Assembly: GCA_026120185.1 (NCBI GenBank)
Contig: JANUWF010003368.1
Location: 2,294,001-2,358,000 of the forward strand
Source: Voacanga thouarsii
Taxonomy: Eukaryota; Streptophyta; Magnoliopsida; Gentianales; Apocynaceae
DNA length: 64,000 nt
Reading direction: 5' to 3'
This document shows, in pieces, positions 34,266-46,202 of the stretch (positions are counted from its first letter, which is position 1; every line of letters starts with the position of its first letter). Below the pieces are notes generated by a model that saw only the letters and a program-made list of their open reading frames with translations, was not told the origin of the DNA and ran no database searches. Made by a program: the position numbers and the translations under genes.

Positions 34266-35240
34266 GAAAAGTGCCACTTTGTGGTACAAGAAGGTATTGT
34301 GTTAGGGCATAAAATTTCGAAGAAGGGTATTGAGGGTGATAGAGCAAAAATTGAAGCAATCGAGAAGCTTCCTCCTCCTACTTCAGTAAAAGCTATAAGG
34401 AGCTTTCTTGGTCATGCAGGTTTCTACAGGCGGTTTATCTTAGACTTCTCAAAAATTTCGAAACCTCTTACTTCTTTACTTAAAAAGGATGTTGTGTTTA
34501 ATTTTCATGATAAATGTCTCAACGCTTTTACCATACTTAAAGAGAAATTGATTAACTCATCCATTCTAATTGCACCGGATTGGTTTCTTCCCTTTGAACT
34601 AATATGTGATGCAAGTGATTTTGCAGTTGGTGCAATATTGGGACAAAGACGGAACAAGCACTTCCAATTGATATACTATGCCAGCAAGACTTTAATGGAT
34701 GCACAAGAAAATTACACAACAACAGAGAAAGAATTGCTTACCATAGTATTTGCCTTTGATAAATTCCGTTCTTATCTTATTTTGTCCAAAGTCATTGTAT
34801 ATATGGACCATTCAGCCCTGAAGTGCCTACTAACCAAATATGATTCCAAACCAAGATTGATAAGATGGGTTCTATTATTGCAGGAATTTGATTTGGAGAT
34901 TAGGGACAAAAAGGGTGTCGAAAACTAGGCTGTGGATCATTTGTCAAGATTGGATAATCCAAACCTAAAATCCTTGCTAGAAGAAGACATTGATGAGGTT
35001 TTTCCGGATGAGCAACTCTTGCTCATAGAAGGTGAGATTCCAACCACACCATGGTTTGCCGACTTTGCTAACTATTTGGCTGCAAGAATTACTCCGAAAG
35101 GCCTCATGTTGCATCAAAAGAAGAAATTCCTCTCCGACGTTTGGTATTACTTTTGGGACGATCCATATGTGTTTAAATGTTGTGCGGACCAAATCATTCG
35201 GAGATGCGTGGATTCTAGGGAAGTAGAAGATATTCTTTGA
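34266..35240 (+). pseudogene. Gypsy C RT end and RNase H
   Basis: Includes a 215-codon open stretch (34281-34928): [33 protein letters not shown], then RNase H with the catalytic [35 protein letters not shown] and [15 protein letters not shown] stop after KKGVEN interrupts it, followed by DHLSRLDNP and the linker to integrase. RNase H degrades the RNA template. Confidence 0.93.
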
Positions 35241-36339
35241 CATTGTCATGAAGGACTCGCTAGAGGCTATTACCAAGCCAACAACACTGCACGAAAGGTG
35301 CTAGACACCGGATTTTATTGGCCCACATTGTTTAAAGATGCCCACAGGTTTGTCCAAAGTTGTGATAGGTGTCAACGTACAAGTAACCTCTCCAAATCTA
35401 ATGAGATGCCATTACAAAATTTTCAAGTGTGTGAAGTATTTGACTGTTAGGGCATAGACTTCATGGGACCTTTTTCTAGTTCTTTAGGGAATAAATATAT
35501 TTTGGTGGCAGTGGATTATGTCTCTAAATGGGTAGAAGTCTAAGCATTACCCACTAATAATGCAAGGGTGGTGGTCAAATTTCTAAAAAAATGTTTCACT
35601 CGTTTCGGTGTACCTAAGGTCCTCATTAGTGATAGGGGGACTCATTTTTGTACTGCACAAATGAAAAAAATTCTCACACACCTAGGTGTGCACCATAGGT
35701 TGGCTACCCCCTATCACCCCCAAACAAGTGGACAGGTTGAGGTGGTTAATAGAGAATTCAAATGAATTTTGAAAAAAAACTGTCAACCACACTCGGAAGG
35801 ATTGGAGCTTAAAATTAGATGATACCCTTTGGGCATATCGGACAGCCTTTAAGACACCGATTGGCACGACTCCGTTTCGGTTAGTTTATGGTAAATCATG
35901 TCACCTACCAGTTAAAATTGAACACAAGGCTTATTGAGCAATAAAACTGGTCAATCTTGATCTTGAGTCAGCTGGGAAGTCCAGGTTACTTCAACTCACA
36001 GCCTGGGAGGAATTGCGAAAAGATGCTTATGATATGTCACTCCGGTATAAAGAGAAAGTGAAATCCTGGCACGACAAGCATATTACTCGACAACACGATT
36101 TTGTGATAGGCGATCAAGTATTGTTATTCAATTCTCGCTTACGACTATCTCCAGGCAAGTTGAAATCTAGATAGTCGGGACCATACATGGTGAGTAAGGT
36201 ATTCCCCTTTGGCACCCTCAAAATTACGCACCCTAGTAAGGGTACTTTCAAGGTAAATGGCAATCGTGTGAAACGCTATGTTGGTACGCCACGTTGCCAT
36301 ATGGATCAAGCAGCCATGACCTTACACGCGGCACCATGA
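35241..36339 (+). pseudogene. Gypsy C integrase, broken
   Basis: HHCC zinc domain (HCHEGLARGYY; CDRCQRTSNLS), then catalytic core residues in [20 protein letters not shown] and QVEVVNRE (D, D, E). From about 35765 the frame changes and runs to TGA 36337-36339 with [20 protein letters not shown], and the C-terminal NSRLRLSPGKLKSR followed by SGPYMVSKVFPFGTLKI, diagnostic of Tat/Athila integrases. Stops at 35448-35450 and 36172-36174 replace conserved Trp. Integrase would insert the element DNA. Confidence 0.92.
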
Positions 36340-38245
36340 TAACTAGTACTTTGATGATGCGGAGGACTGATGATGCTTGTCTATATTTGCTCGCTCACTC
36401 TTGTTTTTGTTTTCTTTCTCTTTTCATGTTTTTGTTTTAGTTAGTTTGGGTTTTCCTTTCTTTGTATTTTTTTCCTTTCTTTTGTTTTTGCTTTATTTTC
36501 TTTTCTAGTTGTTATGCTTTGGTATTTTCTTTTGTATTTTTTAGGTACTTTGATGATGCCTCACTCTTCAAGCGTTCAGCTCTTGTACGACACGATGAAT
36601 GGAAGTTTGCTTTTTCTATCTCTTCTCCTTTATATTTTTGGTCCCATGGTATTGTTTGTTCTTGTTGTATTTATGTGGCCATTGAGGACAATGTCCAATT
36701 TAAGTATAGGGGAGTGATTTGATTGACAAATCTTCTATACATATTCTTTAGCCTTCTTAGGAGTAACAATTTTTGTGCCTTGGGAGTAACAATTTTTGTG
36801 CGATAATTTTTCAAAATTTTCTGAGTTTCTGTGCGATTTCAAGCGATACTTTTTAATACATGTCTTTATGATGAATTATAGAGCATATGTTCTAGATCAT
36901 TTATGGCTTATGTATGACTTTTTGCACTCACTTGGACAAAGTAGTTCTTAATCTAATGCTTTACATTATTCTTAAACTTTTTTTTTTCTAAAATTCATGG
37001 AGCATTCTAGAACTTACTTGAATACATCTCAAGGCGAAATAAGAAAGGCAATCATGATTTAACTTAGGGGTGGCGGTAATAAGCCTTCTTTGGATAGTTT
37101 GAGCTTTTCAAGCCTACCTATGGTTATATTATCTCTAGTGCCTATTTTGAGTCTAAATTGTTGATTTCTTTCTTTAAAACCCGTCACAATATTTTGTTCA
37201 TTACTTGTGCTGAGAGTTTGCATAATTTTCCAAATCTTTATGCTATTAAAGGATGAAAGTATATGTATGATGAGGAAGAATGCTTGGATAAAGATCATGA
37301 CTTGTTACTTTCAGTCATGGATCAATTACGAGTGGAGTTGAGAAAAGAAAGGAAGTAGAATGGAAGAAAGAAGTTAAAAAATCGAGGAAGAAAGAAAAAA
37401 AATTTTGAGCTGAAAAATGAGAAAGAAGAAAAGAAACGAGAGGAATTGAAAAGAGAAAACAACAAGCTGCTAGAAAAGTGAGTGGAAAAATGAAAGAAAC
37501 AGCAGCAGTGAAAAACAAAAGAGGCGGAAAAGAAAAGAGAATTGAGAAAAAAAACAGAAGAAAAAAAACATCACAAAAGGGATGGTGATTGAACTGTGAA
37601 AGTTAAGTTTATATAAAACACTTGACACCATTGCCAGAAAATTGAGTGATCTTGAGAAAAAGAGTTTATGACAAAAAGAGGGGAAAGAAAAAAAGAATAA
37701 TGTAGGATTTGCATGAAGTGCATAAGGTTTGTCACATAAGGTTATGGTTTAATTGATTCTTGGAATAGGAGAGCAGGGAGAGTTGGAAATTATAGATTTA
37801 TTTTGGTTACCCTTTTCTTGCTAACTCTCAATTTTTCTTTGACTTTTGATTTTCCTAGATCCTTCATTTGCTAAGCCACATTACAAGCCTTTAGCCTTAT
37901 ATTACAAGCTTAAAAGTCCTACTTGATCTAAGTAGAATCATGATATGTCTCGGATTAGTGGAGAGAGTGTATGAAAAGTAAGCACATGGAATGCATATTC
38001 TTTTTTAACTGACTTCTTTCCAATGGTTTGAGAATATTGTGAAGTATTGTGATTGTTCTACTAAGTCATTTATCACTACACAAGTCTTGCATTGGTTGTG
38101 AAAGATTTAGTATCAAATATTTTATGTTCATGAATGAAGGAAGCATTAAAGATATGGTTTTGGAATTGATTGAGTGACTTGATTAAAACCTTATGTTTTT
38201 CCTACTTGTTCTTGATACTTTTCTTGAGGACAAGCAAAGAGCTAA
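36340..38245 (+). other. Gypsy C 3' noncoding region with internal PPT-like motif
   Basis: No gene with recognisable motifs. The 36390-36560 part is T-rich. At about 36682-36717 CATTGAGGACAATG is followed by AAGTATAGGGGAG, which resembles the true polypurine tract and its upstream TTGAGGACAAG at 38222. From about 37320 to 37600 the strand is purine-rich (GAAAGAA-type). Confidence 0.75.
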
Positions 38246-38258
38246 GTGTGGGGGAATA
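38246..38258 (+). other. Polypurine tract of gypsy C
   Basis: AGTGTGGGGGAATA-type purine run immediately before the 3' LTR start TGATAGGGGC at 38259, downstream of CTTGAGGACAAGCAAAGAG. It is the plus-strand primer site. Confidence 0.88.
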
Positions 38259-39687
38259 TGATAGGGGCTAAATTAGTCATATTTTGCTTAGTTATTTGAG
38301 ACTCTTTTGTAAGACATTTTGTGCAATAACTAGTCATATTCTTTTATATTTGAGATTTTACCCTTGGAAAGGTATTTTGTTCATTACTTCAGATTTTTGG
38401 ATAAAACGAATAAGAACCATCGCGAAGCAAAGCACAGGTGACGTCGGCTGTGAGGCTGGAATCGACACCGGCTGTAGTCTGGAACTTATGCGCACAATTT
38501 GGAAAAAAATTGGTGAACGAGTGGAGAACCAGAACATAGGCGGCGCCGGCTCCGAAGGACCATGGCGGCGCCGGCTGTGTTCTGTCCTTGAGGCAGTGCT
38601 GCGATCTTTCTACGCGTTTTTTGAAACCTGAGGAGTTTTAGTATCTTCCAACTTCTACTCAGCCAAAAATTTTGTACCTACGAGTTTAAGCACTTCTTAA
38701 GCCTATAAATAGATGAAAAATACAAGGAAAAATGGGAGAATTCATTAATCATTATAGAAAATCACTTAATCCAAGGAGGAATTCTTTAATTCAAGGAGGG
38801 TTGTACAAGAAGGTCTTCAAAGGAAGGAGAATGAGGCTTATCTATGAGTGATTTCTTTTACTTTATTTTCTTTTTCTTGACAATGATGTTTTAATTATTT
38901 TATTGTAATTTGACATTAGTTTAGATATTCATGGTATTTAGAGTTATTTGATCTTTTGATTAACTGATTGTTATTCTTGGTATTTAATTACTTTGATTAA
39001 TTGCGAGATTAATTGATTGCGCCGTTAACTTGCTTGAGAATAGGGTTGATGGTTTAAATTGATTGGTTTCATATTTGTTGCCTTTTAACTTGCCTGAAAA
39101 TGGGGTTAATTGCAAGAACAGAGTAATTAAAGATTAATTGATGTCTACCAAAATATGGATTCAATTGGTTAATTTCATGGGTTAAGTTTGCCTGAGAATG
39201 GGACTTAATCAGAGAATTGTGTTTAATGCATCTTTTAGGTAAGACTGGTTGAGACAGAGTATGTGATACTAAGTTACCTAGAAGATAGGGATTCATGGAT
39301 TGAAAAAGAAGTGAGTCTACTTTAATTCTTCATGATGCCAAGGGAATAATTAGTTATGATAGAGGTTGGGTACTTTAAGATCATGGTTGTCTAATCAATA
39401 GTTTGAATTACATAAATCTACATCCTTAACATGTATATATTTTTGTTTTTATTTTATTTTATTTTATTTTATTTCGATTTTGTTTTATCGAGTCGGTTAA
39501 ACAATGAAAGAAAGGTAATTAATGTCTACTTGTTCTTTGAGGATCGACACTCGTTTGAACCCTATGCTCGGTTAATGATGAGTACGCTTGCTCATATGTG
39601 TGATTTGGGTTTAACGTTTTAATTTAAACTTGATTGAGAATGTGCTTAATTGTTATTTGATTTTTACACCCAAGTCCGGACACATCA
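38259..39687 (+). repeat. 3' LTR of gypsy C
   Basis: TGATAGGGGC to CGGACACATCA, followed by TSD TTGAC (39688-39692). It pairs with 30484-31903; the R-U5 half from about 38880 to 39440 is nearly identical, the U3 half is not. TATA box TATAAATA at 38704-38711. Confidence 0.93.
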
Positions 39688-39692
39688 TTGAC

Positions 39693-39793
39693 AAGGAATC
39701 AAAAATGCATCAACAACTCTCAAATTTATATGCACAAAACAAGGGATTTATAGTAGTTTAATCCTCAACTGATCTACATCCACTACCTTAAGT
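39693..39793 (-). repeat. 3' LTR of copia D, middle piece
   Basis: About 100 bp matching the intact D LTR near 52520-52625 (CAACTCTCAAATTTA, GGGATTTATAGT, CCTCAACTGA). It is bounded by gypsy C on the left and by the composite insert on the right. Confidence 0.88.
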
Positions 39794-40139
39794 GATATGA
39801 GCAAAGCATGACCAGCTTCACCAAAAGCTATAGCTATCAGTGGGGGCATATCCCCCTCTCATATATACTCACAGTTGTAGGACCGGACTCGTACAATCAT
39901 AAGAGCTACCCAACATGCCCTCCCTTTCACGAGAAGGTTTGACCTCAAACCTTAGGCAATGTTAGCAGGAGTTCCACCTGGGAGTCGAACCCATGACCTA
40001 GCTCAATACCAAATGATATGAGCAAGGCATGACAAGCTCCACCAAAAGCTATAGCTATTAGTAAGGGCACATACCCCTCTTATATACACCCACAGTCACA
40101 AGACCGGACCCGTACCACCACAGGGGTTGCCCAACATGG
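39794..40139 (-). repeat. SINE-like repeat, two partial copies
   Basis: Two related blocks of about 125 bp (39793-39918 and 40014-40139) share GATATGAGCAA, CACCAAAAGCTATAGCTAT and GACCGGAC. Between them the minus strand carries GGTTCGACTCCCAGG near 39980-39995, which fits the RNA polymerase III B box (GGTTCGANNCC) of tRNA genes and tRNA-derived SINEs. A convincing A box and tail are not seen, so a SINE is likely but not proven. Confidence 0.55.
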
Positions 40140-40396
40140 TAGGCAGTTTTTGGAACTCAAGGTATAGTAGAAATTTGAAGCAATTTTAGCCCCCAAAATC
40201 AATAAATAACAAGAATTTTTCAATCCCCAATTTTTATACCAATAACAAGGCACAAGTTTAACACATAAAATACAAGAAAAATCAAAGAAAACTTAACCTT
40301 TTGTAGCACAAATTTAAGTTACATGACCAATTTTGAAGCCTTGTTCAATGTCTCCAAGTTTTGATGAGAATCAAAGCTTCCTCTCTCTGATACCAA
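40140..40396. repeat. Direct repeat flanking the chromovirus fragment, left copy
   Basis: About 255 bp (GGCAGTTTTTGGAACTCAAG, AATTTTAGCCCCCAAAATCAA, TTTGTAGCACAAATTTAAG) closely repeated in the same orientation at 43131-43389. Both end CTCTCTGATACCAA, the complement of TTGGTATCAGAGAG, which resembles a tRNA-iMet primer site. They may be leader or LTR pieces of the inserted element. Confidence 0.75.
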
Positions 40397-41364
40397 CTAA
40401 ATGACTAACGGTGAAAGTTGATCAACAGACAACAATGAGCCTCAAGGAGTTTAAATCAATCAAGTAGATTTAATGAATTCAAGAAGCTCAACAAAATTGA
40501 CTAGAGAATGGGTATGGACAAGACCTAGCAAGAATTTTCAATGTCACACTAGAAGTTCAAGGAATATAGTACTCAAGAGTAAGAACAAGAATTTATCAAC
40601 TAAGATGATCTTAAATGGACAAGCAATGTCCCCAAAAACATGAGTTCTCAAGAGTTTAACAATAAGGGAAACTATTGACAAAAGAATTGAATGGACAACC
40701 AACTAGACTTGGATGGAAGTTTGGACTAATTCCTAAGCAATTGGGGAGAATTTTATAGGAAGAACTTGTTGAGCACTTGAGTGAATTGAAAAAGGTAAGA
40801 GAGTGAACCTATTTGTATAAAAGCCAAAGAGAGCTAAACACGAGGATGAGTACAAATACGTAAGGGATGAGGAAATTACTTCTACTATCTAAACCTTCCA
40901 AGTAAAATCTTAACAAAATATATCAAGACTCTTTTGATATTCGAGCCTCCTTTTAAACTCTCAATGCAAAAATGGATGCATGGGAAGAGATATAACTAAA
41001 TTGCAAACCAACCAAAGCCAAGCCTCAATCATTGTACAAAGAAGGGGTTATAGAGAACAAGATAGCCCTATAATTATAGAGGAAAATAATCTCACACCCC
41101 CATTGTATGAGTAAGGAGAGGATTGGGATGAGCATTCCGTAGGAAGTCATCCACCTGCACCATTGAGAAGAGGTAGGCAAGGTAGAATGCAAGGTAGACA
41201 TGATGGGCAAATCATGACAGAGAGTTCAAAAGAATGGAAGAATGAGATGAGGGAATCCATGAGGAAGATTATGGAGGACAAAATTGGGGAAATGGGATTA
41301 GAATGAAAAGACGAGAAGAAGATGAGAGTGATAGAGAGATTAGGCATATTTTGAATGTACCCCT
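40397..41364 (+). other. Leader-like noncoding DNA before chromovirus gag
   Basis: No gene motifs. AT-rich and A-rich with scattered stops; it precedes the gag frame at about 41365 and is likely the untranslated leader of the same fragment. Confidence 0.5.
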
Positions 41365-42800
41365 TTTCCAACTAAAATCTCAACAAAATATCTCAAGAAG
41401 ATGAAGGTACCCCTTTTCCAAGATAAAAGTGACCTGGAGGCTTATTTTGAATGGGAAAGGAGAATGGAGATTTTGTTTGAGTGCCATGAGTATAGTGAGC
41501 AGATCAAGGTTAAATTAGTCATTTCAAGCTTCCTTGAGTATGCTTTAGTGTGGTAGGACCAAGTAGCATCCCAAAAAAGGAGAAGGGGGGATCAACTAGT
41601 TACCACTTGGGAATTGTTAACGAACTTGATGAGAGGAAGATTTGTTCCCTTATACTACTATAATGAACTTTACCAAAAGTTGCATGTGCTTAGATAAGGA
41701 AATAAAAGTGTAGAGGATTTTCATAAGGAGTTAGAGGTGACCTTGATGAGGGCTAACACTGTTGAGGATGTGAGGGCTACAAAAGTAAGATTTTTAAGTG
41801 GGTTGAATAGGGACATAGCAAATGTGGTTGAATTACATTCTTATGAGACATTGGAGGAGATGGTGCATATGGCCATTAAAATTGAGAGACAACTTAAAAG
41901 GAAGTCACATTTCAAAGAAACCATCTACACCAATCATATTTTCAACCACCAACCTAAAGAAAATGAAGAGCAACTAAAACTACCAAAACCACCAAGAGAG
42001 CCTTACAAACCTAGAGAAGAATAGGCCAAGGATAAGGAGAAAGGTATTGAGAGACCTCCAAGGACTAGGGACATCAAATTCTTCAAATGCTTATGCTATG
42101 GGCACACCTCATATGAGTGTTCAACCAAGAAATTGATGTTTACTAATACCCAATGAGAGATAACTAGTGGGGAGGAGGATTGTGGAGATAAGAAATGAAA
42201 TGAGGGTCACAATGGTAATGATAATTCTAGTGATGACGGAATGGTTATGCCACCTCTTTACGCATTAGTTGGAGTTGCAATTAAGGAAATAGGGACTTGT
42301 ATTATAGGAGATGTTTATGATGATGAAGTGAAGAAGAGTCATGTGTTGCTATCATTGATGAAGGGAGCTTTACCAATGTTGTGAGTGCTAGTCTTATGGA
42401 AGAATTAGGTCTATATACCCCAACCCCTATAGATTGCAATGGTTCCATGACAGTGGGAGGTTGAGGGTGAACAAATAAGTGTTTTTGGCAATTGAAATGG
42501 GGAAGTATCAAGATTAAATTGTTTGTGATGTAGTCCCCATACAAGCTAGCCATTTAATTTTGGGAAGGTCATGGAAATTTAATAGGAGTGTGTTACATGA
42601 TGGAAGGAGAACTTCATACTTGGTTTTTAAGAGAAGGAAGCTATATACTCTTCTACCCCTACCCCCAAGTGAGGTGAGAGAAGTGAAAATAAAAATGAGG
42701 AACAATGAGAAAAAGAAGAGTGTAGTAGGAGACCTTCTAAAGGAAGAGAATGAGAGAAAAAATGAGGGAAAAGAAAGAGTGCAAAAGGAAACTTCAAAAT
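41365..42800 (+). pseudogene. Chromovirus-type gypsy gag and protease fragment
   Basis: Retrotrans_gag motifs in order: DLEAYFEWERRMEILFE, then DQLVTTWELLTNLMRGRFVP near 41600 and the open stretch 41737-42024 with RANTVEDVRATKVRFLSGLN, ETLEEMVHMAIKIERQLKRK. A zinc-knuckle remnant (FFKCLCYGHTSYEC) follows near 42079, with its first Cys lost. Protease-region sequence includes DEGSFTNVVSASLMEELGL and HLILGRSWKFNRSVLHDGR. Stops occur near 41554 (at a conserved Trp) and 41695. Nothing of RT, RNase H or integrase follows, so the element is truncated after protease. Confidence 0.88.
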
Positions 42801-43130
42801 AAGAGGGAGTGAAGGAGGGAAAAAAAAAGAGGAGAGAAGATATAGACAAAATGAGAGTGACTCTTTTGTGCTTAAAAGATGAAAAAAAAGAGGGAGAAGC
42901 TACAAAAAAGAAGAGCGAAGAAGGGGGATTAATTTTTCTTGTGATTCTTGAGTTTTTAGATTGCTACAAGTGTGAAATTTTTTAAACCCCTTGAGTTACA
43001 ATGTTGCACCTCAAGTGTTTGATATGGCTATTTGATATGATATATAATCAACCATAGAAAGTGTTTGCAATAGTTTTAGCCACCATTTCAAGTGAAAAGT
43101 TCACTCAAGAAAAATATCAAACACTTTATA
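42801..43130. other. Purine-rich noncoding stretch after the protease fragment
   Basis: GAGGGAGTGAAGGAGGGAAAA-type purine-rich DNA to about 42930, then AT-rich sequence. No coding motif; it may be a diverged tail of the truncated element. Confidence 0.5.
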
Positions 43131-43389
43131 AGCAGTTTTCGGAACTCAAGATATAGCATAAATTTGAAGCAATTTTAGCCCCCAAAATCAACAAATAACA
43201 AGAAAATTTCAATCCCCAATGTTTATACTATCAACAAGGCACAAGTTTAACACATAAAACACAAGAAAAATAAAAGAAAAATTGACCTTTTTGTAGCACA
43301 AATTTGAGTTACAGGATTGACCAATTTTAAAGTCTTGTTCAATGACTCCAAGCTTTGATGAGCATAGAACTTCTTCTCTCTGATACCAA
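43131..43389. repeat. Direct repeat flanking the chromovirus fragment, right copy
   Basis: Second copy of the block at 40140-40396, same orientation, with small indels (GCAGTTTTCGGAACTCAAG; ends CTCTCTGATACCAA). The pair brackets the gag/protease fragment. Confidence 0.78.
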
Positions 43390-43862
43390 ACTTTTTTTAA
43401 TATTGATAGAAATCAAAGAGTCTCATTTGAGAGCTTTTGAGAGGTGATTCCTCTTGGGTAAATCCTATGAACATCAAGATCATTCTTAGGGTCTAGTCCT
43501 TCCCTATGTATTGAATCTATAAACTCTTTTAGAATAGATCAATTGGCTTGCTAATTTGGGTCCTAGTTTATAGGTAATTTAAGGTTTTTGTTGGAGGTAA
43601 AATTGGTTGCCTGAATCATTTTCTTCAAAGTGTTCTTGGTTTCTTTTTGAATTAAGGGTCTTTGGTTGTGATTTGGATAACTTAATTCTCATTTCTAGTG
43701 TTCTAAGTTCTTTATTTTGTCTTAGGGTCCTAATATTTAAATTGGGTGTGTCATTTCTTCACCAAACTCACTATTTTGAGTTCTTAGTTGGGTCTTGTAT
43801 TTTACTCTAAATTTAGCTACGAAATTCAATAGAATATCACCCCCAAGACCATATCATTAATT
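43390..43862. other. Tail of the composite insert, no gene recognised
   Basis: AT-rich sequence between the second direct repeat and the point where copia D LTR resumes (43863). Joining 39793 to 43863 restores the D LTR with one mismatch, so the whole 39794-43862 block is one insertion or a succession of insertions. No clear TSD or terminal repeat is seen. Confidence 0.6.
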
Positions 43863-44789
43863 CCACACTTAAGGATTTCAACTCAACCACTAAAATCTTT
43901 TTCCCAAATCAATGGTGGTAGGCAATACCAATCTTACACAAAAGGATCATCACACTTGGTTTTGCACCCAACTTCTTTAAACACAACAATCAAAGCTCAC
44001 CCCAACTGGGTTTTATCTTTTTAACCTTGATACAAAAGTTGATTAAAGATAAAGTACAGAAATAGCTCTAGATTGAGCAAATTTGAACCACTAAGCATAA
44101 AATACCTTTTTACCTTTGGAATAATTTGATTTCACTTTGAAGCACAAATGAAAATAGAGATTTTTGTATTCTAAAGTGTGAGAGTGTTTTTGAGAGAGAT
44201 AGTACAAAAATCTACTTCAAAATCGAGTTCTGAAAGCTTTTATAGAAGCCAAACCCGAAGTCCAAATGGCTAATAACGGCTAGTTATTTTCTATCAGGAT
44301 TTTCAGGGTTTTGAATTCACAAGGTGGAAGAATGTCCATTCAAAAGGTGAGTCCAAAACGGCATTTTACGCAAAGAGATATATTTTAAAAAATGCTACAG
44401 ATCATTGGATGGAGTTTAGGATTCAGAGGTCCATCTAAACTACTCAATCTAAACATCTGAAGGCCTACTCTTTGAAATCATTTTATTTATGTGCTTCAAG
44501 GTATAAACAAATTGAATATAAGGTAAAGAGACATAGAAATTTACAAATAATACCTTAACAACGATTCCTAATCTATAGTTCTTTCACAAAGACTTCACGA
44601 TTTGTAAGCTCTTAAGTTGAAGTTATACTTGACTTGGATTCCATTGCTCAAGAGTTGCTTAGCAGTCTGATTTGTACACCTTGAAAGAACTGAGGTCGAA
44701 CATGTCTTATCACATGTAGATCACACAAGTTAGTCATCATCAATGTTTGTCATAAATTAAAACACGGAAAAACACCCTTAGGGTTAACA
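43863..44789 (-). repeat. 3' LTR of copia D, proximal piece
   Basis: Matches 52626-53533 of the intact LTR (CACTTAAGGATTTCAACTCAACC, GGTGGTAGGCAA, TTAACCTTGATACAAA). The minus-strand LTR start is TGTTAACCC at 44789. Confidence 0.92.
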
Positions 44790-44803
44790 ATCTTTCCCTT
44801 TTT
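44790..44803 (-). other. Polypurine tract of copia D
   Basis: On the minus strand AAAAAGGGAAAGAT stands directly before the LTR start TGTTAACCC. Confidence 0.8.
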
Positions 44804-46202
44804 AAGTGATGAAAAACTTAATGGGATTGTGACACGAAAATAATGATATAGACAGTATGGACATATTAGACAGAGAAAAATAAAAATGTTTTTAATTGAA
44901 ATGCATTCTCTCATTATAGGACTCAAAGAGTGCTTATGAGTTTAAGATAAGAAAAATAAAATATAGTCTAAAAAACATAGCTCAATGAGCCTATGGCCCA
45001 ACCATCCTCCATATCCTCCTTCCTTCCATGAAGAGGACTATTTCTTATAGAAATAACCAAATAATGGTCACATAAAAAAATGTATAAGTATGTACATAAA
45101 GAGGTGTAGAGAATAAATCATCAACAGCAATACTCCCCTTATGTATGTGCATATATGAACAATAGGAAAAAGATACTAACAATAAAGTGTGTTGAAAACC
45201 TAAATTGGGATTTAAAATTTTGGACTTCCGAATCATGCGTCCAAAATAGGTTAAAATAAGACAGAAAATCACTTCCTATAAAAGCATTTTTGGGCTGGTG
45301 TTTTGGATTGAAGAATTGAGAGTCCAAAACTCCCCCTGTGTTTGTGCAGGGTAAAGAAAATCACAAAGATAGATCTACGGTTTTCCAAGAATCAACCGAG
45401 CCTAATTTTCTCAAAGAATTTCAACACAAAGATTTCACTGTGCAAGCAAAAAGAAATAACACAGTTTTCATAAGTATCCACTTAAATGTCCTTATTATCA
45501 AAAAATTTAGCATAATGCACATCACAACCATTATCATCATCACTTTTGACAGTGCTAAGTCACAAATCACATTTTAAGTTCACAATCCATATTTATAAGG
45601 GCAAAAACCAGTGAAAGAGATATCATGATAGAAAAAAAATTGCATAACATAATGTTTGATCAACCCAAATTCCAAAAATGTATATCACAGAATCACGAGC
45701 TCCTTAAGAAATTACAATCTCCATAGCCACAATCCAAATTCAATCACAATCCTCATCATCCAAATTTAGCATAATACTACAGCAAATTCAGCTCCTAATC
45801 ATATAGTCACAATCCATATTTATTTCTCCCCATTTTTCATCAATTAAAAAAATAACAATAAGCAGCAGAGAAGCAATTAGTAGTAAATTGGCAGTAATAT
45901 TAGGAGAATGTCCAGAACAGGGATAACAATAAGCAAATAAGCAACATTAGCAATAACAATAAGCAGTAGGAACAAGCATTAATATCAGTTAAAGACCAAA
46001 ATAAATGTGTTCATGAAAATATAGTGTAGAAAACATGAAATTTGGTAAAATAAAGTTGTGTCATCAGAATAAAAGTTGGCAAAAAAGGTCATCAGTCATC
46101 GATCGTCATATGCCACATCTCATGGAATGAGGATAGTCGCAGGCTTAGCATTGGCACCCTTCTCTGAATGTTGTTGAGCAATTCTACTGGACTTCTGTTT
46201 TT
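44804..46202 (-). other. Copia D region between extra ORF and 3' LTR
   Basis: No recognisable gene. AT-rich, with short GCAATAACAATAAGCA-type repeats near 45860-45970. It is inside copia D by position. Confidence 0.55.

Larger units (their letters stand above)
30484..39687 (+). mobile_element. Gypsy C: Tat/Athila-type Ty3/gypsy element
   Basis: LTRs 30484-31903 (1,420 bp) and 38259-39687 (1,429 bp), TSD TTGAC on both sides, tRNA-Asp-type primer site at 31910-31927, remnants of gag, protease, RT-RNase H and integrase in gypsy order, a long 3' noncoding part, and a polypurine tract at 38246-38258. It interrupts the 3' LTR of copia D. Most of gag is missing and pol has many stops, while large parts of the two LTRs are almost identical. 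The group call rests on protease (DLGASINL) and integrase C-terminal (NSRLRLSPGKLKSR) motifs. Confidence 0.93.

Noticed and set aside
42514..42849. 111-codon minus-strand Phe/Ser-rich frame
   Set aside because: Antisense of the purine-rich protease fragment; composition only.
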